Source: Alnus glutinosa (lineage: Eukaryota; Streptophyta; Magnoliopsida; Fagales; Betulaceae). From it: DNA of 64,000 nt. Location: positions 3,110,001 to 3,174,000 of the forward strand of contig NC_084898.1 in the NCBI RefSeq assembly GCF_958979055.1, read 5' to 3'. Under the pieces are notes generated by a model that was not told the origin of the DNA, did no database searches, and saw only the letters and a list, made by a program, of their open reading frames with translations. Shown piece after piece: positions 1 to 11,971 of this stretch. The stretch's first letter is position 1. Each line of letters starts with the position of its first letter. The translations under genes were made by a program, and so were the position numbers.

Positions 1-366
1 GTTATAAGCATAGTTCACCCATTTCCGAATAAATTTATCTTATTATGGGCGGTTCAAGTATCTGTTATTTTCAACTACACAAACATGTTGTAGATGCCAT
101 TTTTCTTTTTGAAAGGTTCTATTAATTTCTGGCCTGCAAGGTTATATTAATTAGATATTCAACAAGATTCACTTTAGTTTTATCTTCAGATTTATACCAC
201 ACACGCACACATATCTGTATTTTTGTGTTATATAGTGTTATATATATATATATATACGTATGTTCGTATGTGAATGTGTTTGGATTATCAAATATGGTTT
301 TCTGTTTTAGTAATTGCTTTGGACCTCCCTTTTTTTTTTTTATAATTTTTTCCCTTTGATTGTCAG

Positions 367-3300
367 GAAGTTGAAACAATCTATACCCATCATCAGAAAA
401 CAGTGATTGTGGATGCTGATGCAGGTCACTATAAAAGAAAAATCATGGCATTTGTTGGAGGTCTTGATCTATGTATGGGTCGATATGACACTCCAAAGCA
501 TCATCTTTTCAGGACTTTACAAACAGTGCACAAAGACGACTATCATAACCCTAACTTCACGGTAAATCATTCAATTAATTTTCTCCATTGCCCTTATTGT
601 AGTTGATCCATATTTGGGGAATCTTAAAATTGTCCTTTATTAATCCTATGTAATATCTGGCAAAGATCATGAATAATTTATTTCAAAACTCAAGCATACA
701 AATTTGATTCGTTAGTGTAACTGAAATCAGCTAAAATTGTTTACTGTTGCCAAAGCATGCACACACCAGAGTAGTTGCTTCAAATTCATGCCAATAGGAT
801 GTAATACATGGGTAACCCTGCCACTCAGTCCACAGGAATAACATACTGCTAATGGTTCATTAGCATTTGGTAATGTGTAATATGAAGGGGAATTTCCTCA
901 AATTACATGTATAAGTGGCACCTTTTGTTGGGGGGGGGGGCAGAAGAGTTAGTGAACTCCATACCATGAGCTTGTCTCAGTGACATATGCCACCTCTTGG
1001 GGTTACCTCTTATAAGAGTTCTCTAAGCTGGTATGTTAAGTTTTCTCATTTTAGCTTTGAGATGGAATCAATTTTAAAGTATAATAATGAACACCACGTG
1101 GGATTTTACCCCCATTTTAACATATTTGATTTGTTAACTTAAACAGGAGCCTCCTGTTGTTTGTCCAAGAGAACCATGGCATGATTTGCATTCTCGTATT
1201 GATGGTCCAGCTGCATATGACATCCTCACCAATTTTGAGGAGCGCTGGTTAAGGGCATCAAAACAACACGGGCTTCTGAAGCTAAAAGCATCACATGATG
1301 ATGCACTACTCAGGATTGAAAGAATTCCTGACATCATTGGGATTGCAGATATTACTTACCAAAGTCACAATGATCCAGAGGATTGGCATGTACAGGTAGG
1401 TATATTGGATGTCAATCTTCTATTGGAGTTGGATTTTTCAATTCTTGATCTTTTCCCATTGTGGTTTATTTCTTTCTTTCTTTTTGTAAAATTTTCCACA
1501 AGTGAAGGTTTTTCGTTCAATTGATTCCAATTCTGTGAAAGGATTTCCGAAGGACCCAAAAGATGCTATGAAAATGGTGAGGAAAATCTTTGGCTTTTTA
1601 GCTTGCTTATAAAAAAATAATGCATTTGATTTTGTTCAGAATGAAGGTTGATGGACTAATGTGTTCACATTCTTGTAACAGAATCTTATGTGCGGGAAGA
1701 ATGTACTGATAGACATGAGTATACATACAGCATATGTGAAGGCAATCCGTGCTGCCCAAAAATTCATTTATATTGAGAACCAGTACTTCCTCGGATCGTC
1801 ATACAACTGGGATTCTCACAAAGATTTAGGTGAGGGCTTCTAATATATGAGATTAAGAATAAAGGAACAGTAGTTAGTGTTCTGTAACTCTAGGACGTGT
1901 TGGTATAAGGATCACCTTGACTACTTTTTCCTTTCTCGAAATTTTCTGACAGCATGACAATGGGATTTAAAGTAATTCCATTTCTGTGCTAGTGTTTCAG
2001 TCCTCATGTATCTATTACTTATATGTAATGTTGGGCAGTGAGTGATCAGAAAATTAAATTAAAAAAATATAATATTTAGGTCAGTCAGATTTAAGATAAA
2101 TACTCTGGCAATTGATGGTTTTGACAATCTATTTACTGCCTTGATTTTGATTTTACTTGCATAGCAAGGACACGAGCAGGGATTTCAGTGTTTCTCATGA
2201 GTATGCGATCCCCAACCCATATATGAGAATGTTGAATCTCCAAAAAGCTAAAAAATAGGCATGTTTTTGTTATCTAGTCTTGATGTGATCCATTTAATCC
2301 TTGGATGTGATCTCAAAACAATTAGGATTTGTGGACAGAAACCATGTCTATTAATGTTATTGATATACTATTTGAGCTTTTAAATGTGATGCTTGGATAT
2401 TCTACAGTAAGCTTACTTGCACTATTTTTTGTAACTATCTTAGTGGTAGGTAAGGAACGCTCCTCTCAATTGTTTGAGAGGATATTGGAAAGTAAATAAA
2501 AACATGGGTCTCATATCAGATGGCGGCAGGAACATCATTGAATTTGTAGTTATAAAAGTATATTTCTCTGCAGGTGCAAACAATTTAATACCAATGGAAA
2601 TTGCTCTCAAAATCACCAACAAAATAAAAGCAAATGAGAGATTCTCTGCATATATTATTATCCCAATGTGGCCAGAAGGTGTTCCAACAAGCACGACCAC
2701 TCAGCGGATTCTCTATTGGCAGGTACATCATGTTGAATAATAAACTTAATTTTTAGTAACATTTATTTGAGTCTTTTCTTATTCTTGTAAGTTACTAATT
2801 AAGTGACTTGAAGAGGTTGTGTCTTTTGAGTGTTCAAGAGTTATAGGAGTTACATGGGAGTTATTTGAGATGTAAATGAATGGAGTTAATGTGAAGAAGT
2901 TAGAAGGGTCATTTGTATCCTATAAATACCCATGTAAGCAAGTTATTTTGAATCAAGTTGAATAAAAGTATACAAAGTCCTCTATCAATTTATTGTCTCT
3001 CTTCCTTTTCATTCTCTCTCTTAGTGTATGTGTGGTTTTTCAATTTCCAACAAACTGGTATCAGAGCTCACTTTATTGATCCTAGAGAAATGGCCAATTC
3101 AACCTTTCCATTTCAATTCCCTCACCTTTCCAAAGCCAATTTTGATAATTGGTGCATTCGTATGAAGGCATTGCTTGGATCGCAAGATACTTGGGAGATT
3201 GTAGAAAAAGGCTACGGTGAGCCTAGTGACGAAACTCCTTTGAGTCCCAATCAAAGAGATGCTTTGCAGAAACTTCGAAAGAAGGATCAACAAGCTCTCA

Positions 3301-6300
3301 CCCTTATTTATCAATGTTTGGATGAGGCTATGTTCGAGAAGGTGGCGAATGCAACCACCTCCAAGCAAGCATGGGAAATTCTCACAAACTCTCATCAAGG
3401 AATTGATAAAGTGAAGAAAGTTCGCCTTCAAACGTTAAGAGGCGAATTTGAAGTTTTGCGAATGAAAGAATCCGAGTCAATTGCGGATTATTTTTCAAGG
3501 GTATTGGCCATAGCAAATCAAATGAAGAGATATGGAGAAAGATTGGAGGATGTTCGTGTCATTGAAAAGATTCTTCGTTCCTTGCAACAAAGATTTGACT
3601 ATATCGTTGTTGCTATTGAAGAGTCAAAAGATTTAGAAACCATGAGTATTGATCAACTCATGGGATCTCTTCAAGCCCATGAAGAAAGGCTCAACAAGAA
3701 GAAAGAAGAGCCATTGGAACAAGTTCTTGCTACAAAGATTTGTTTCAAAGATAAAGAAGAAGAACAAGAAATGAGTCAAAGGGGACAAGGTTCAGGACGT
3801 GGACATGGACGTGGACGAGGCCGTGGCCGTGGCCGTGGCCATGGTAGAGGAAGAGGAAGAGGCGGACGTAATAGTTTCAATTACGAAGAGAGAGGTGAAG
3901 CATCAAGAGGACGAGGACGAGGAAGAGGAAATAATTTGAAGCAATATGGAAGAAGGTATGATAAATCTCAAGTTAAATGTTATAATTGCCAAAAATATGG
4001 TCATTATGCTTGGGAGTGTAGAAGCCATACTAACAATGTTGAAGAGAAAGTTAATTATGTTGAAAATGAGGAAGCGGAGCCCACTTTATTGCTAGCTTAT
4101 AAAGGAGATGAAAGAGGAGAGAAGAACTCATGGTATCTTGATAACGCGGCAAGCAACCATATGTGTGGAGACAAAAACAAGTTTGTGGAGCTTGAGGAAT
4201 CAGTGAGCGGAAATGTTATTTTTGGAGACTTGTCTAAAGTTCCAATAAAAGGGAAAGGTACAATCTTAATTCGCTTAAAAAATGGAGAACATCAATTTAT
4301 TACAAATGTTTATTTTGTTCCAAGTATGAAAAGTAATATTTTGAGCTTGGGACAACTCTTAGAAAAAGACTATGAATTCATATGAAAAATCGTAATCTTT
4401 TACTAAGAGATGACAAGAAGAATTTGATAACCAAAGTTCCCATGACAAGCAATAGAATGTTTTTATTAAATATTCAAACGGATGTGGCTAAATGTCTCAA
4501 GACTTGTTTGAAAGATTCATCTTGGCTTTGGCATTTGAGGTTTGGACATGAAAATTTTGGCGGATTAAAATTGTTGGCACAAAAGAAGATGGTGAATGGC
4601 TTGCCTTCCATTAATCAACCGGATCAACTTTGCGAAGGATGTCTTGTTGGTAAACAATTTCGGAAAAGCTTTCCAAAAGAATCTACTACAAGAGCAAATG
4701 AGCCGCTTCAACTTGTTCATGCGGATGTTTGTGGACCAATTAAGCCATCTTCATTCGGTAAAAACCGTTACTTCCTTCTTTTCATTGATGACTTTAGTAG
4801 AAAAACTTGGGTCTATTTTTTGAAGGAAAAGTCTCAAGTTTTTGAAGTTTTCAAAAAATTCAAAGTCTTTGTAGAAAAACAAAGTGGTTATTGTATTAAA
4901 TCCTTGAGATCCGATAGAGGAGGCGAATTCACATCTAATGAATTTAAAGAATTTTGTGAAGCAAATGAAATTCGTCGTCCTTTAACGGTTCCAAGATCGC
5001 CATAACAAAATGGTGTTGTTGAAAGAAAAAATAGAACAATTCTCAATATGGCTCGAAGCATGTTGAAGACAAAGAGAATGCCTAAAGAATTTTGGGCGGA
5101 AGCTGTTGATTGTGCTGTATATTTATCAAACCGTTGTCCTACAAAAAGCCTATGGAACAAAACACCACAAGAAGCATGGAGCGGAAGAAAGCCAAGTGTC
5201 TCTCATTTGCGAGTTTTTGGAAGCATTGGCTATACACACGTACCGGATCAAGAGCGGTCCAAGCTTGATGATAAAAGCAAGAGGTACATTTTCATTGGCT
5301 ATGACTCAAGTTCTAAAGGCTACAAGCTTTACAATCCAAATTTTGGCAAAATTGTGATTAGTAGAGATGTGGAGTTTGATGAAGAAGATTTTTGGGATTG
5401 GAGCAAGAGGAAGAAAAATATGATTTCTTTCCTTTTCTTGAAGAAGAAGAAGAAGAGTCAAGAAACGAAGAAGTCACTGCACCTTCTCCATCACCAACAA
5501 ATTCCAGTACGTCGTCGTCATCATCTTCGAGAGGAAGTTCCCGTGAAAGGCCACCACACATGAGAAGTCTCCAAGAACTCTATGAGGTAACAGAGAATTT
5601 AAATGATGATCTAACTCTTTATTGTCATTTTGCGGATTGTGAACCAATAGGTTTTGAAGAAGTGGTGAAAGATGAAAAATGGAGAAATGCCATGGATGAG
5701 GAAATCAAAGCAATTGAAAAGAACAACACATGGGAGTTGACGACTATTCCAAAAGAACAAAAACCCATTGGAGTGAAGTGGGTGTTCAAGGCAAAGAAGG
5801 ATGCTAAAGGAGAAATCGAGAGATACAAAGCAAGGTTGGTTGCCAAGGGTTATAGCCAACGACCCGGCATTGATTATGGTGAAGTTTTTGCTCCTGTTGC
5901 ACGGTTGGAAACCATAAGGATGGTAATTTCTCTTGCGGCTCAAAATAAATGGAAGATTTATCAAATGGATGTAAAATCCGCTTTCTTGAATGGAATTCTT
6001 GAAGAAGAAATTTATATTGAACAACCTATGGGCTATGTCATCAAAGGGGATGAGGAGAAAGTCTTGAAATTGAAAAAGGCCCTATATGGCTTAAAACAAG
6101 CACCAAGAGCATGGAATAGTAGAATTGATAACTACTTTCAAAAGAATGGCTTCACCAAATGTCCTCATGAATATGCTCTTTATGCTAAGGTGTGTGAAAA
6201 TGGAAATATTTTGCTTGTTTGCTTGTATGTGGATGATTTAATTTTTACAGGCAACAATCCAAGTATGTTCGAGGATTTCAAGAAAGCAATGACTCAAGAA

Positions 6301-8124
6301 TTCGAAATGACAGATATTGGCCTCATGTCCTATTATCTTGGAATTGAAGTAAAGCAAATGGAGAAAGGAATTTTTATTTCTCAAGGAAGTTTCGCAAGGG
6401 AAATGCTCAAAAGGTTCAAGATGAACAATTGCAATGATGTTAGCATTCCGGTAAAATGTGAGATTAAATTGTCAAAGCACGAAGAAGGAGAAAGGGTGGA
6501 TCCAACAATCTTCAAGAGTTTAGTTGGAAGTTTGAGATATTTGACATGCACAAGGCCGGATATTCTCTATGGAGTTGGGCTTGTTAGTCGCTATATGGAA
6601 TCACCTACCACAACTCATTTCAAGGCGGCTAAAAGAATTCTTCGTTATGTCAAAGGTATAATTGATTTTGGTATACTTTATCCATCCTCTAATGAATTTA
6701 AACTTGTGGGTTACAGTGATAGTGATTGGGGTGGAGATGTAGATGATAGAAAGAGCACAACTGGATTTGTTTTTTATTTGGGAGTTCGGCATTTACTTGG
6801 AGTTCTAAAAAGCAACCAATTGTGACACTTTCAACATGTGAAGCTGAATATGTTGCCGCTACATCAAGTGTTTGTCATGCAATTTGGTTGAGGAAATTGT
6901 TGAAAGAGCTACACATGCCACAAGAGGATGCTACATAAATTTTTGTTGACAACAAGTCGGCAATTGCATTGGCGAAAAATCCGGTATTCCATGATCGGAG
7001 CAAACACATTGACACGAGGTATCATTTTATTAGAGAGTGTATTGCCAAGAAGGAGGTACAACTCAAGTTTGTGAAGACTCATGATCAAGTTGCGGATATT
7101 TTTACAAAGCCCCTAAAGAATGAGATTTTTAGCAAGTTACGAGCATTACTTGGAGTCACTAGAAATTAAGTTTAAAAGGGGATGTTGAATAATAAACTTA
7201 ATTTTTAGTAACATTTATTTGAGTCTTTTCTTATTCTTGTAAGTTACTAATTAAGTGACTTGAAGAGGTTGTGTCTTTTGAGTGTTCAAGAGTTATAGGA
7301 GTTACATGGGAGTTATTTGAGATGTAAATGAATGGAGTTAATGTGAAGAAGTTAGAAGGGTCATTTGTATCCTATAAATACCCATGTAAGCAAGTTATTT
7401 TGAATCAAGTTGAATAAAAGTATACAAAGTCCTCTATCAATTTATTGTCTCTCTTCCTTTTCATTCTCTCTCTTAGTGTATGTGTGGTTTTTCAATTTCC
7501 AACACATCATTGTTCTCTTTTTTTATTGTTATGTCTGCTTGTTAAGAAGGCAATATTGATGCTTGAGACAGTATGGCATTATTTGTGGGTTTATTGCAAC
7601 ATCTTTCCCACCTGGTTTCGTTCTTGACTGCTGCAGCATAAAACAATGCAAATGATGTATGAAATGATTTACAAGGCTTTAAAGGAGGCTGGACTTGAGA
7701 ACAAGTATGAGCCACAAGACTATTTGAATTTCTTTTGCCTTGGAAATCGTGAGGCACCAGACAGGGAAGACAATTTAGAAGCAAAAAATTCAACTTCTGC
7801 AAAGACTCCTCAAGTATTTCCATTATCTGCCTGATTACAGTTTTAGCTTTCTCTTTTCCAAATGTTGTCGTTTATCATTCTTACACCTTTTTATGTCTTG
7901 CTATACACTGTATGTTGGTAACCTAGGCTCTTACTCAGAAGAGTAGGCGTTTTATGATTTATGTCCACTCAAAAGGAATGATTGTGGATGATGAGTATGT
8001 CATACTGGGGTCTGCAAATATCAACCAGAGGTCAATGGAAGGAACAAGAGACACAGAAATAGCAATGGGTGCATATCAGCCTAATCATACTTGGGAAAGA
8101 AAACATTCAAGGCCACATGGACAG
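367..8124 (+). CDS. Phospholipase D beta/gamma-type, copy 1, exons 3-9 only (5' end outside window, exon 10 missing)
   Basis: Plant phospholipase D hydrolyses membrane phospholipids to phosphatidic acid. Exons by GT-AG borders and by comparison with copy 2: 367-561, 1147-1395, 1508-1576, 1682-1829, 2574-2722, 7637-7813, 7927-8124. All are open and in phase. Both catalytic HxKxxxxD motifs are present: HQKTVIVD in the first exon and HSKGMIVD in the last. The C2 domain and the first catalytic-region exon must lie before base 1. Intron 7 is expanded by a 4.8-kb Copia insertion. Exon 10, about 100 codons in copy 2, is not found anywhere before copy 2 begins at 24763. Reading through the last donor meets a stop at 8167-8169, which would remove the C-terminus. 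It may be a pseudogene or a truncated protein; the exons themselves show no decay. The subfamily call rests on copy 2. Confidence 0.85.
2731..3052 (+). repeat. 5' LTR of the Copia element
   Basis: Begins TGTTGAATAA and ends TTTCCAACA. It contains a TATA box (TATAAATA, about 2921-2928). Compared by eye with the right LTR, no difference was found over 322 bp. Confidence 0.95.
3056..3067 (+). promoter_or_regulatory. Primer-binding site for initiator tRNA-Met
   Basis: TGGTATCAGAGC begins three bases after the left LTR. This is the usual plant Copia primer site for minus-strand DNA synthesis. Confidence 0.9.
3091..7169 (+). pseudogene. Copia gag-pol, disabled by three frameshifts and two stops
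   Basis: The reading frame starts at ATG 3091 ([10 protein letters not shown]). In order I see: a Gag domain; an arginine-glycine-rich stretch (about 3780-3930); a CCHC zinc knuckle [14 protein letters not shown] (about 3978-4019); protease [11 protein letters not shown] (about 4132); the integrase zinc-binding and core regions (4500-5350); a serine-rich linker; reverse transcriptase with YVDDL (about 6225-6240); and RNase H ending at 7169. Disablements: a frameshift near 4377, a stop at 5003-5005 inside the integrase [13 protein letters not shown] motif, a frameshift near 5395-5410 in the integrase/RT linker, a frameshift near 6783 entering RNase H, and a stop at 6936-6938. The protease carries Asn-Ala where Ser/Thr-Gly is usual after the catalytic Asp. 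No complete polyprotein can be made from this copy. Confidence 0.9.
7183..7504 (+). repeat. 3' LTR of the Copia element
   Basis: Same length and, by eye, the same sequence as the left LTR. It is followed directly by the target duplication CATCA and then the rest of PLD intron 7. Confidence 0.95.
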
Positions 8125-8465
8125 GTAAGCTTAACAAAATTGACCTTTCTGCATTTACCTTGCCACTAGATATGTCTGTTTATATGTATATTACAAAAAT
8201 GCTAAGTGAACCAGAAGGTCACTAGTATAGGGAAAAAACATGCCATGAAGTTCCATGAAAGTTGGGGAAGATTCTGTTAGCATAATAAATAGTAATTCAT
8301 TGCAAGATTACTTGAGTAATTTTTTATGATTGTATGAGCATTGAGATTTCATGAGACAGTTAAGCAAATTACACGAGGTACATTACTAGTGAATGTTTAT
8401 CGGAATTACCTGTTTGGTTATCTCACTTTGTGATTATCAAAGCCACAAGTATTTGAAAAAAGAAA
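8125..8465 (+). other. Remnant of PLD copy 1 intron 9
   Basis: The sequence after the exon 9 donor matches intron 9 of copy 2 (33481-33700 and again 34128-34345) until about 8465. There the similarity stops before any exon 10. From 8466 to 8664 I see nothing recognisable. Confidence 0.8.
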
Positions 8466-8664
8466 AAGAAAAAAGAAGATCAAAATTGTGTCAAGTTTGG
8501 TTTGGCTGTTTTCTTGTAAGTCTCTAAAGCTCATGTCTTCGAAGACTAATGGCCTGGTTTTCTAATGAGTTTTAAGCCTACTTTTTGCTTTTTACCCAAG
8601 AAAGTAAAATGCATTCTTTTGATAAACTTTTTTACTGTTAATTTCTCAGATGACAACGTCTTTT

Positions 8665-8945
8665 CCCTCAGCTTTGTTTACCTAGACAGCAAACCACACG
8701 TGTTTCACGATTCCCAAATTGAGCTTATCTTTCTTTTCTTTTCTTTTTTTGTTGTCAAAAGTGACCGGTAGTCACGTTTACTTAAACAGCAAACCACACG
8801 TGTTTCACGATTCCCAAATTGAGCTTATCTTTCTTTTCTTTTCTTTTTTTTTTGGTCAAAACTGACCGGTAGTCACGTATACTTAAACAGCAAACTACAC
8901 GTGTTTCGTGATTTCCAAATTGAGCATATTTTTCTTTCTTTCTTT
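8665..8945. repeat. Minisatellite, about 2.8 copies of a 100-bp unit
   Basis: The unit contains CAAACCACACGTGTTTC, a run of pyrimidines, and GACCGGTAGTCACGT. Unit starts (AGACAGC/AAACAGC) fall near 8684, 8784 and 8885. Each unit carries one CACGTG (G-box) core, and the GACCGGT segment also repeats. Confidence 0.9.
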
Positions 8946-9841
8946 TATTTTTTTGTTGTTGTATCTAGCTTTGTCTTCTGAATAGTGGAATTCCTGGGTT
9001 TGGCTGCCCCGGAGTGGTTTTTCTCTTAACCGAGTTTCCACTTCGTCAACAAAAATCTTTGTGTCATTTACTTTCCGCTGTGCCTTAATTTTTGTTGACA
9101 CTTATGCACACACTTTACTTTTAGAAGTCATTTCAATTTTTCAGATTTTCTCTCTTATTTAGAAAATCCGGTTGCTTTAAGTCATATCAGTGAACTTCAT
9201 ACCTTATTGAGAAAGCTTTCACACACACATGCATTGCATGAGTTAAGTTTACTATTGAAAAATTTCTTAATTATATCTTGGTATATATTTGAAATGCTAT
9301 TTGATTGTTTTATCAGTTATTTATACATACGTGTTTTGAAGCTAACGTTAGGAAAAAAAAAAAATCTTTCTTCTACATATTTTCCTCTGTTTTTCAACTT
9401 CTAGTGTGAAGTGTCCGGACAGACATGTTCTTGCGTCCGGACACGCTTGGCTCTGTCGATCTCATATTTGACAGCATGCCGTCTGGACGAGTATGTACCA
9501 AGTCCGGACTCGAGCTTTTTGCTTTCTCTGCCAAACATACACACTACTTTTTGCTTGTTCATCATCTTGTGTTGTGTGTGTTTTCTCTTGAACTGATCTT
9601 GAGATTTTGGCATTCTCTGCACATCTTTTCTCATTCCAAGGTATTTCCTATGACTTTCCTTATTCTCTCTTAAGCTTTGATTCTTTTTAGAATATTGGAA
9701 TCTTTAATTGATTATGATTTGAGAGATTGTGCATGAATATCTTTTTCTGTCTTTATGTTGGATAGATAAGACTAATTTGTGTCTTTTGGAGTGCTATATC
9801 TACTTTTGTATTTCTTTGTGCATCCAATTGATAGCCATCAT

Positions 9842-11205
9842 TAGGGGTGTAAACAAGCCGATCCTAAGCGAGTATTGCTTGTTAGAGATTGACTCGTCTA
9901 ATGTTTTCTCCAGCTCGAGCTCGAGCTTAACATGAGCTTCATTTTTGTGTTCGAGATTGGCTCCCCAAGTGGGGATCTCTGTGCGAACTCGAGCTCGAGC
10001 TCGAGCTCGATCATAGTGGCCGATCTCGAGTTCGAGTACTCGGCTCGAGTTGGAGCATTTTAAGCTTAAAAAAATAAAAAAAATAAAATAAAATAATTGA
10101 AAAAATTGACAAATTTTAGTAATTAATTTCTCCAAATAACATTAATTAAATTTGCCGAATGAAATCACGATCTGGTGCACCGGAACGATGTGGCGCTCCT
10201 TGATGGGCAGCGAGTGGAGGTAGATCTGCTCCAATGACTTTGTCTTTATGGCTTTCACAAAACACCCCAGCTTCGTTACCCACGTCTGTAATGAAATCCA
10301 TAGTAGCCTTCAGCAATGGAGATCTTAGTACCTACACGAGGGCTAAGGAGGTATGAGTAAGGAGAAATTCATGAGGTGTTTGTATGAATGGAATATTAGA
10401 TCTATAAGCGAGATAAAGGCAGAGCCGAGAGGGAAGAACATAAGAATGAGATATGAAAATTAGGAATTATGAATCCTATCATATCACTTGACTTATGAGA
10501 TTATAATTTATCTATGACAAATTGATAAGTATAATCATTATAAGTCATAAACATCATAATTTCTAACTATCTACTAATAATACTAATATCATATGATTCA
10601 TATGATCTTAGATATAGGATTACGTGATAACGGTGATATAATGATTGGTAGGTATCTAATAATAATACTTATAACATTGGATATAGTGAATCAGTGATTA
10701 CATGTCATATGCTACAATGTTATATTATTATATGATCATATAGTCATATTATATTACATGAATAATATGATTAAGTATCTAGATTGTCATTATATCATAT
10801 GACTAACAATTAAGTATTGATATTATTCACTTTTACTATTTTATATACATATAACCAATAAATTATAATCAATTAATATATACTGACCAATGACCATTTT
10901 TATTTGTTACTTAATTTTTGCTTACATATAGTATATTGTTTATTAATATACTATAATATAAAATAAGTTATATATTAATAAATTATATGAGTCAAGCCTT
11001 AATAAACGATTCGATCCTTATACGAGCGGGTTCACGAGTTTTAGTTGAGTCGAGCCGAGTTTATACGAGTTTGCATCGTTTAATAATCGAGTTTGATTTT
11101 CGTGTTCACGAGTAGCTCATTTAATAATTGATTCGAGCACGGGTCGAGCTTATTCGAGTCGATCTCGGGTAAGATCACGAGTAGCTCAGCTCGTTTACAC
11201 CCCTA
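9842..11205. mobile_element. Non-autonomous hAT-type element, 1364 bp
   Basis: Terminal inverted repeats TAGGGGTGTAAAC and GTTTACACCCCTA are flanked by an exact 8-bp duplication GCCATCAT (9834-9841 and 11206-11213). An 8-bp duplication is diagnostic of hAT transposons. Both subterminal zones are packed with GAGCTCGA and CGAGTTCGAG motifs, likely transposase binding sites. There is no transposase frame; the interior is AT-rich. It lies inside the decayed LTR element, so it is younger than that element. Confidence 0.93.
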
Positions 11206-11971
11206 GCCATCATAATACCACATTCTTTTTGAACTAATAGGATCTAATATTTTCTTGTGGTGTTATTTTTGGATAGATTTCTGTTTAAATATTTTCAGGA
11301 ATATGTTGTCCAGCAGCTTCTAGCATAGTGTCAAACAGAAGGCTCTTTGGAAATCAAACTAGTGTTGAAATCATATGTTCCAGAGATCTCAAATTTTAGA
11401 TGAGCTCATTCCCCCTGCTCATACAAAGTCTTCCATAACCTTTTTCTCTAAATCTGCATCAGCTAGAGATTCAGGGTTGAATCTTCTTTATCATCTTGCA
11501 AACCACTTGTCTAGAGGATTTCTTTCTGCAGATGATCAGTTTCGGGCAAGAAGACTCAAGTGACTAAAACTTTTCAGTTTATGGTTTCCCGACTTCAGAA
11601 GCTAGAAGCCGAAGTAGTTCAAATCCAGCTTTTTATACGGTTTTCTCTCCATTAGTTGATTTCAGTGGATCAGCAGGATTTGGTATTTGGAGGATTTTTG
11701 TTCCTCTCTTTTGGGCCACTTGCAGACTCTTCTCTAGTTTCCTATTGTTTTGGATTTTAGAACGTTTTTGTATGTGGATTTTATATACTCTATTTACCCT
11801 TGTTCTGTTGAGATATCAAGGGAGAGTATTTTAATACTGTGGTCTTTCTATACTTTGTTTACCCTTTGTCCTTTTGAGACAAAAATGGGGAGTATATGTT
11901 AGTTTTTGGACCGGGAATGTATTTTTAACCGGTCTAGTGATTTTTGTCCTAGAATGGCCAAAGGGGGAGTT

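Larger units (their letters stand above)
2731..7504 (+). mobile_element. Complete Ty1/Copia LTR retrotransposon in PLD copy 1 intron 7
   Basis: Two 322-bp LTRs (2731-3052 and 7183-7504) bound the element. The 5-bp target duplication CATCA lies at 2726-2730 and 7505-7509. A primer-binding site TGGTATCAGAGC (3056-3067) complementary to initiator methionine tRNA follows the left LTR, and a polypurine tract (AAAAGGGGAT, about 7174-7183) precedes the right one. Domain order gag, protease, integrase, reverse transcriptase, RNase H is Copia. It lies in the same orientation as the host gene. The paralogous intron at 32846 has the uninterrupted target site, so the insertion postdates the PLD duplication. 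The short LTRs and 4.8-kb size recall the Ale/Ivana group, but I do not assign a lineage. Confidence 0.97.

Noticed and set aside
2958..3090. Upstream extension of the Copia gag frame into the LTR
   Set aside because: The open frame begins inside the left LTR and crosses the primer site. The first ATG after it, at 3091, starts a protein that looks like a normal Gag N-terminus.
8665..8945. CRISPR-like array
   Set aside because: The units are contiguous tandem copies without unique spacers, in a plant nuclear genome.
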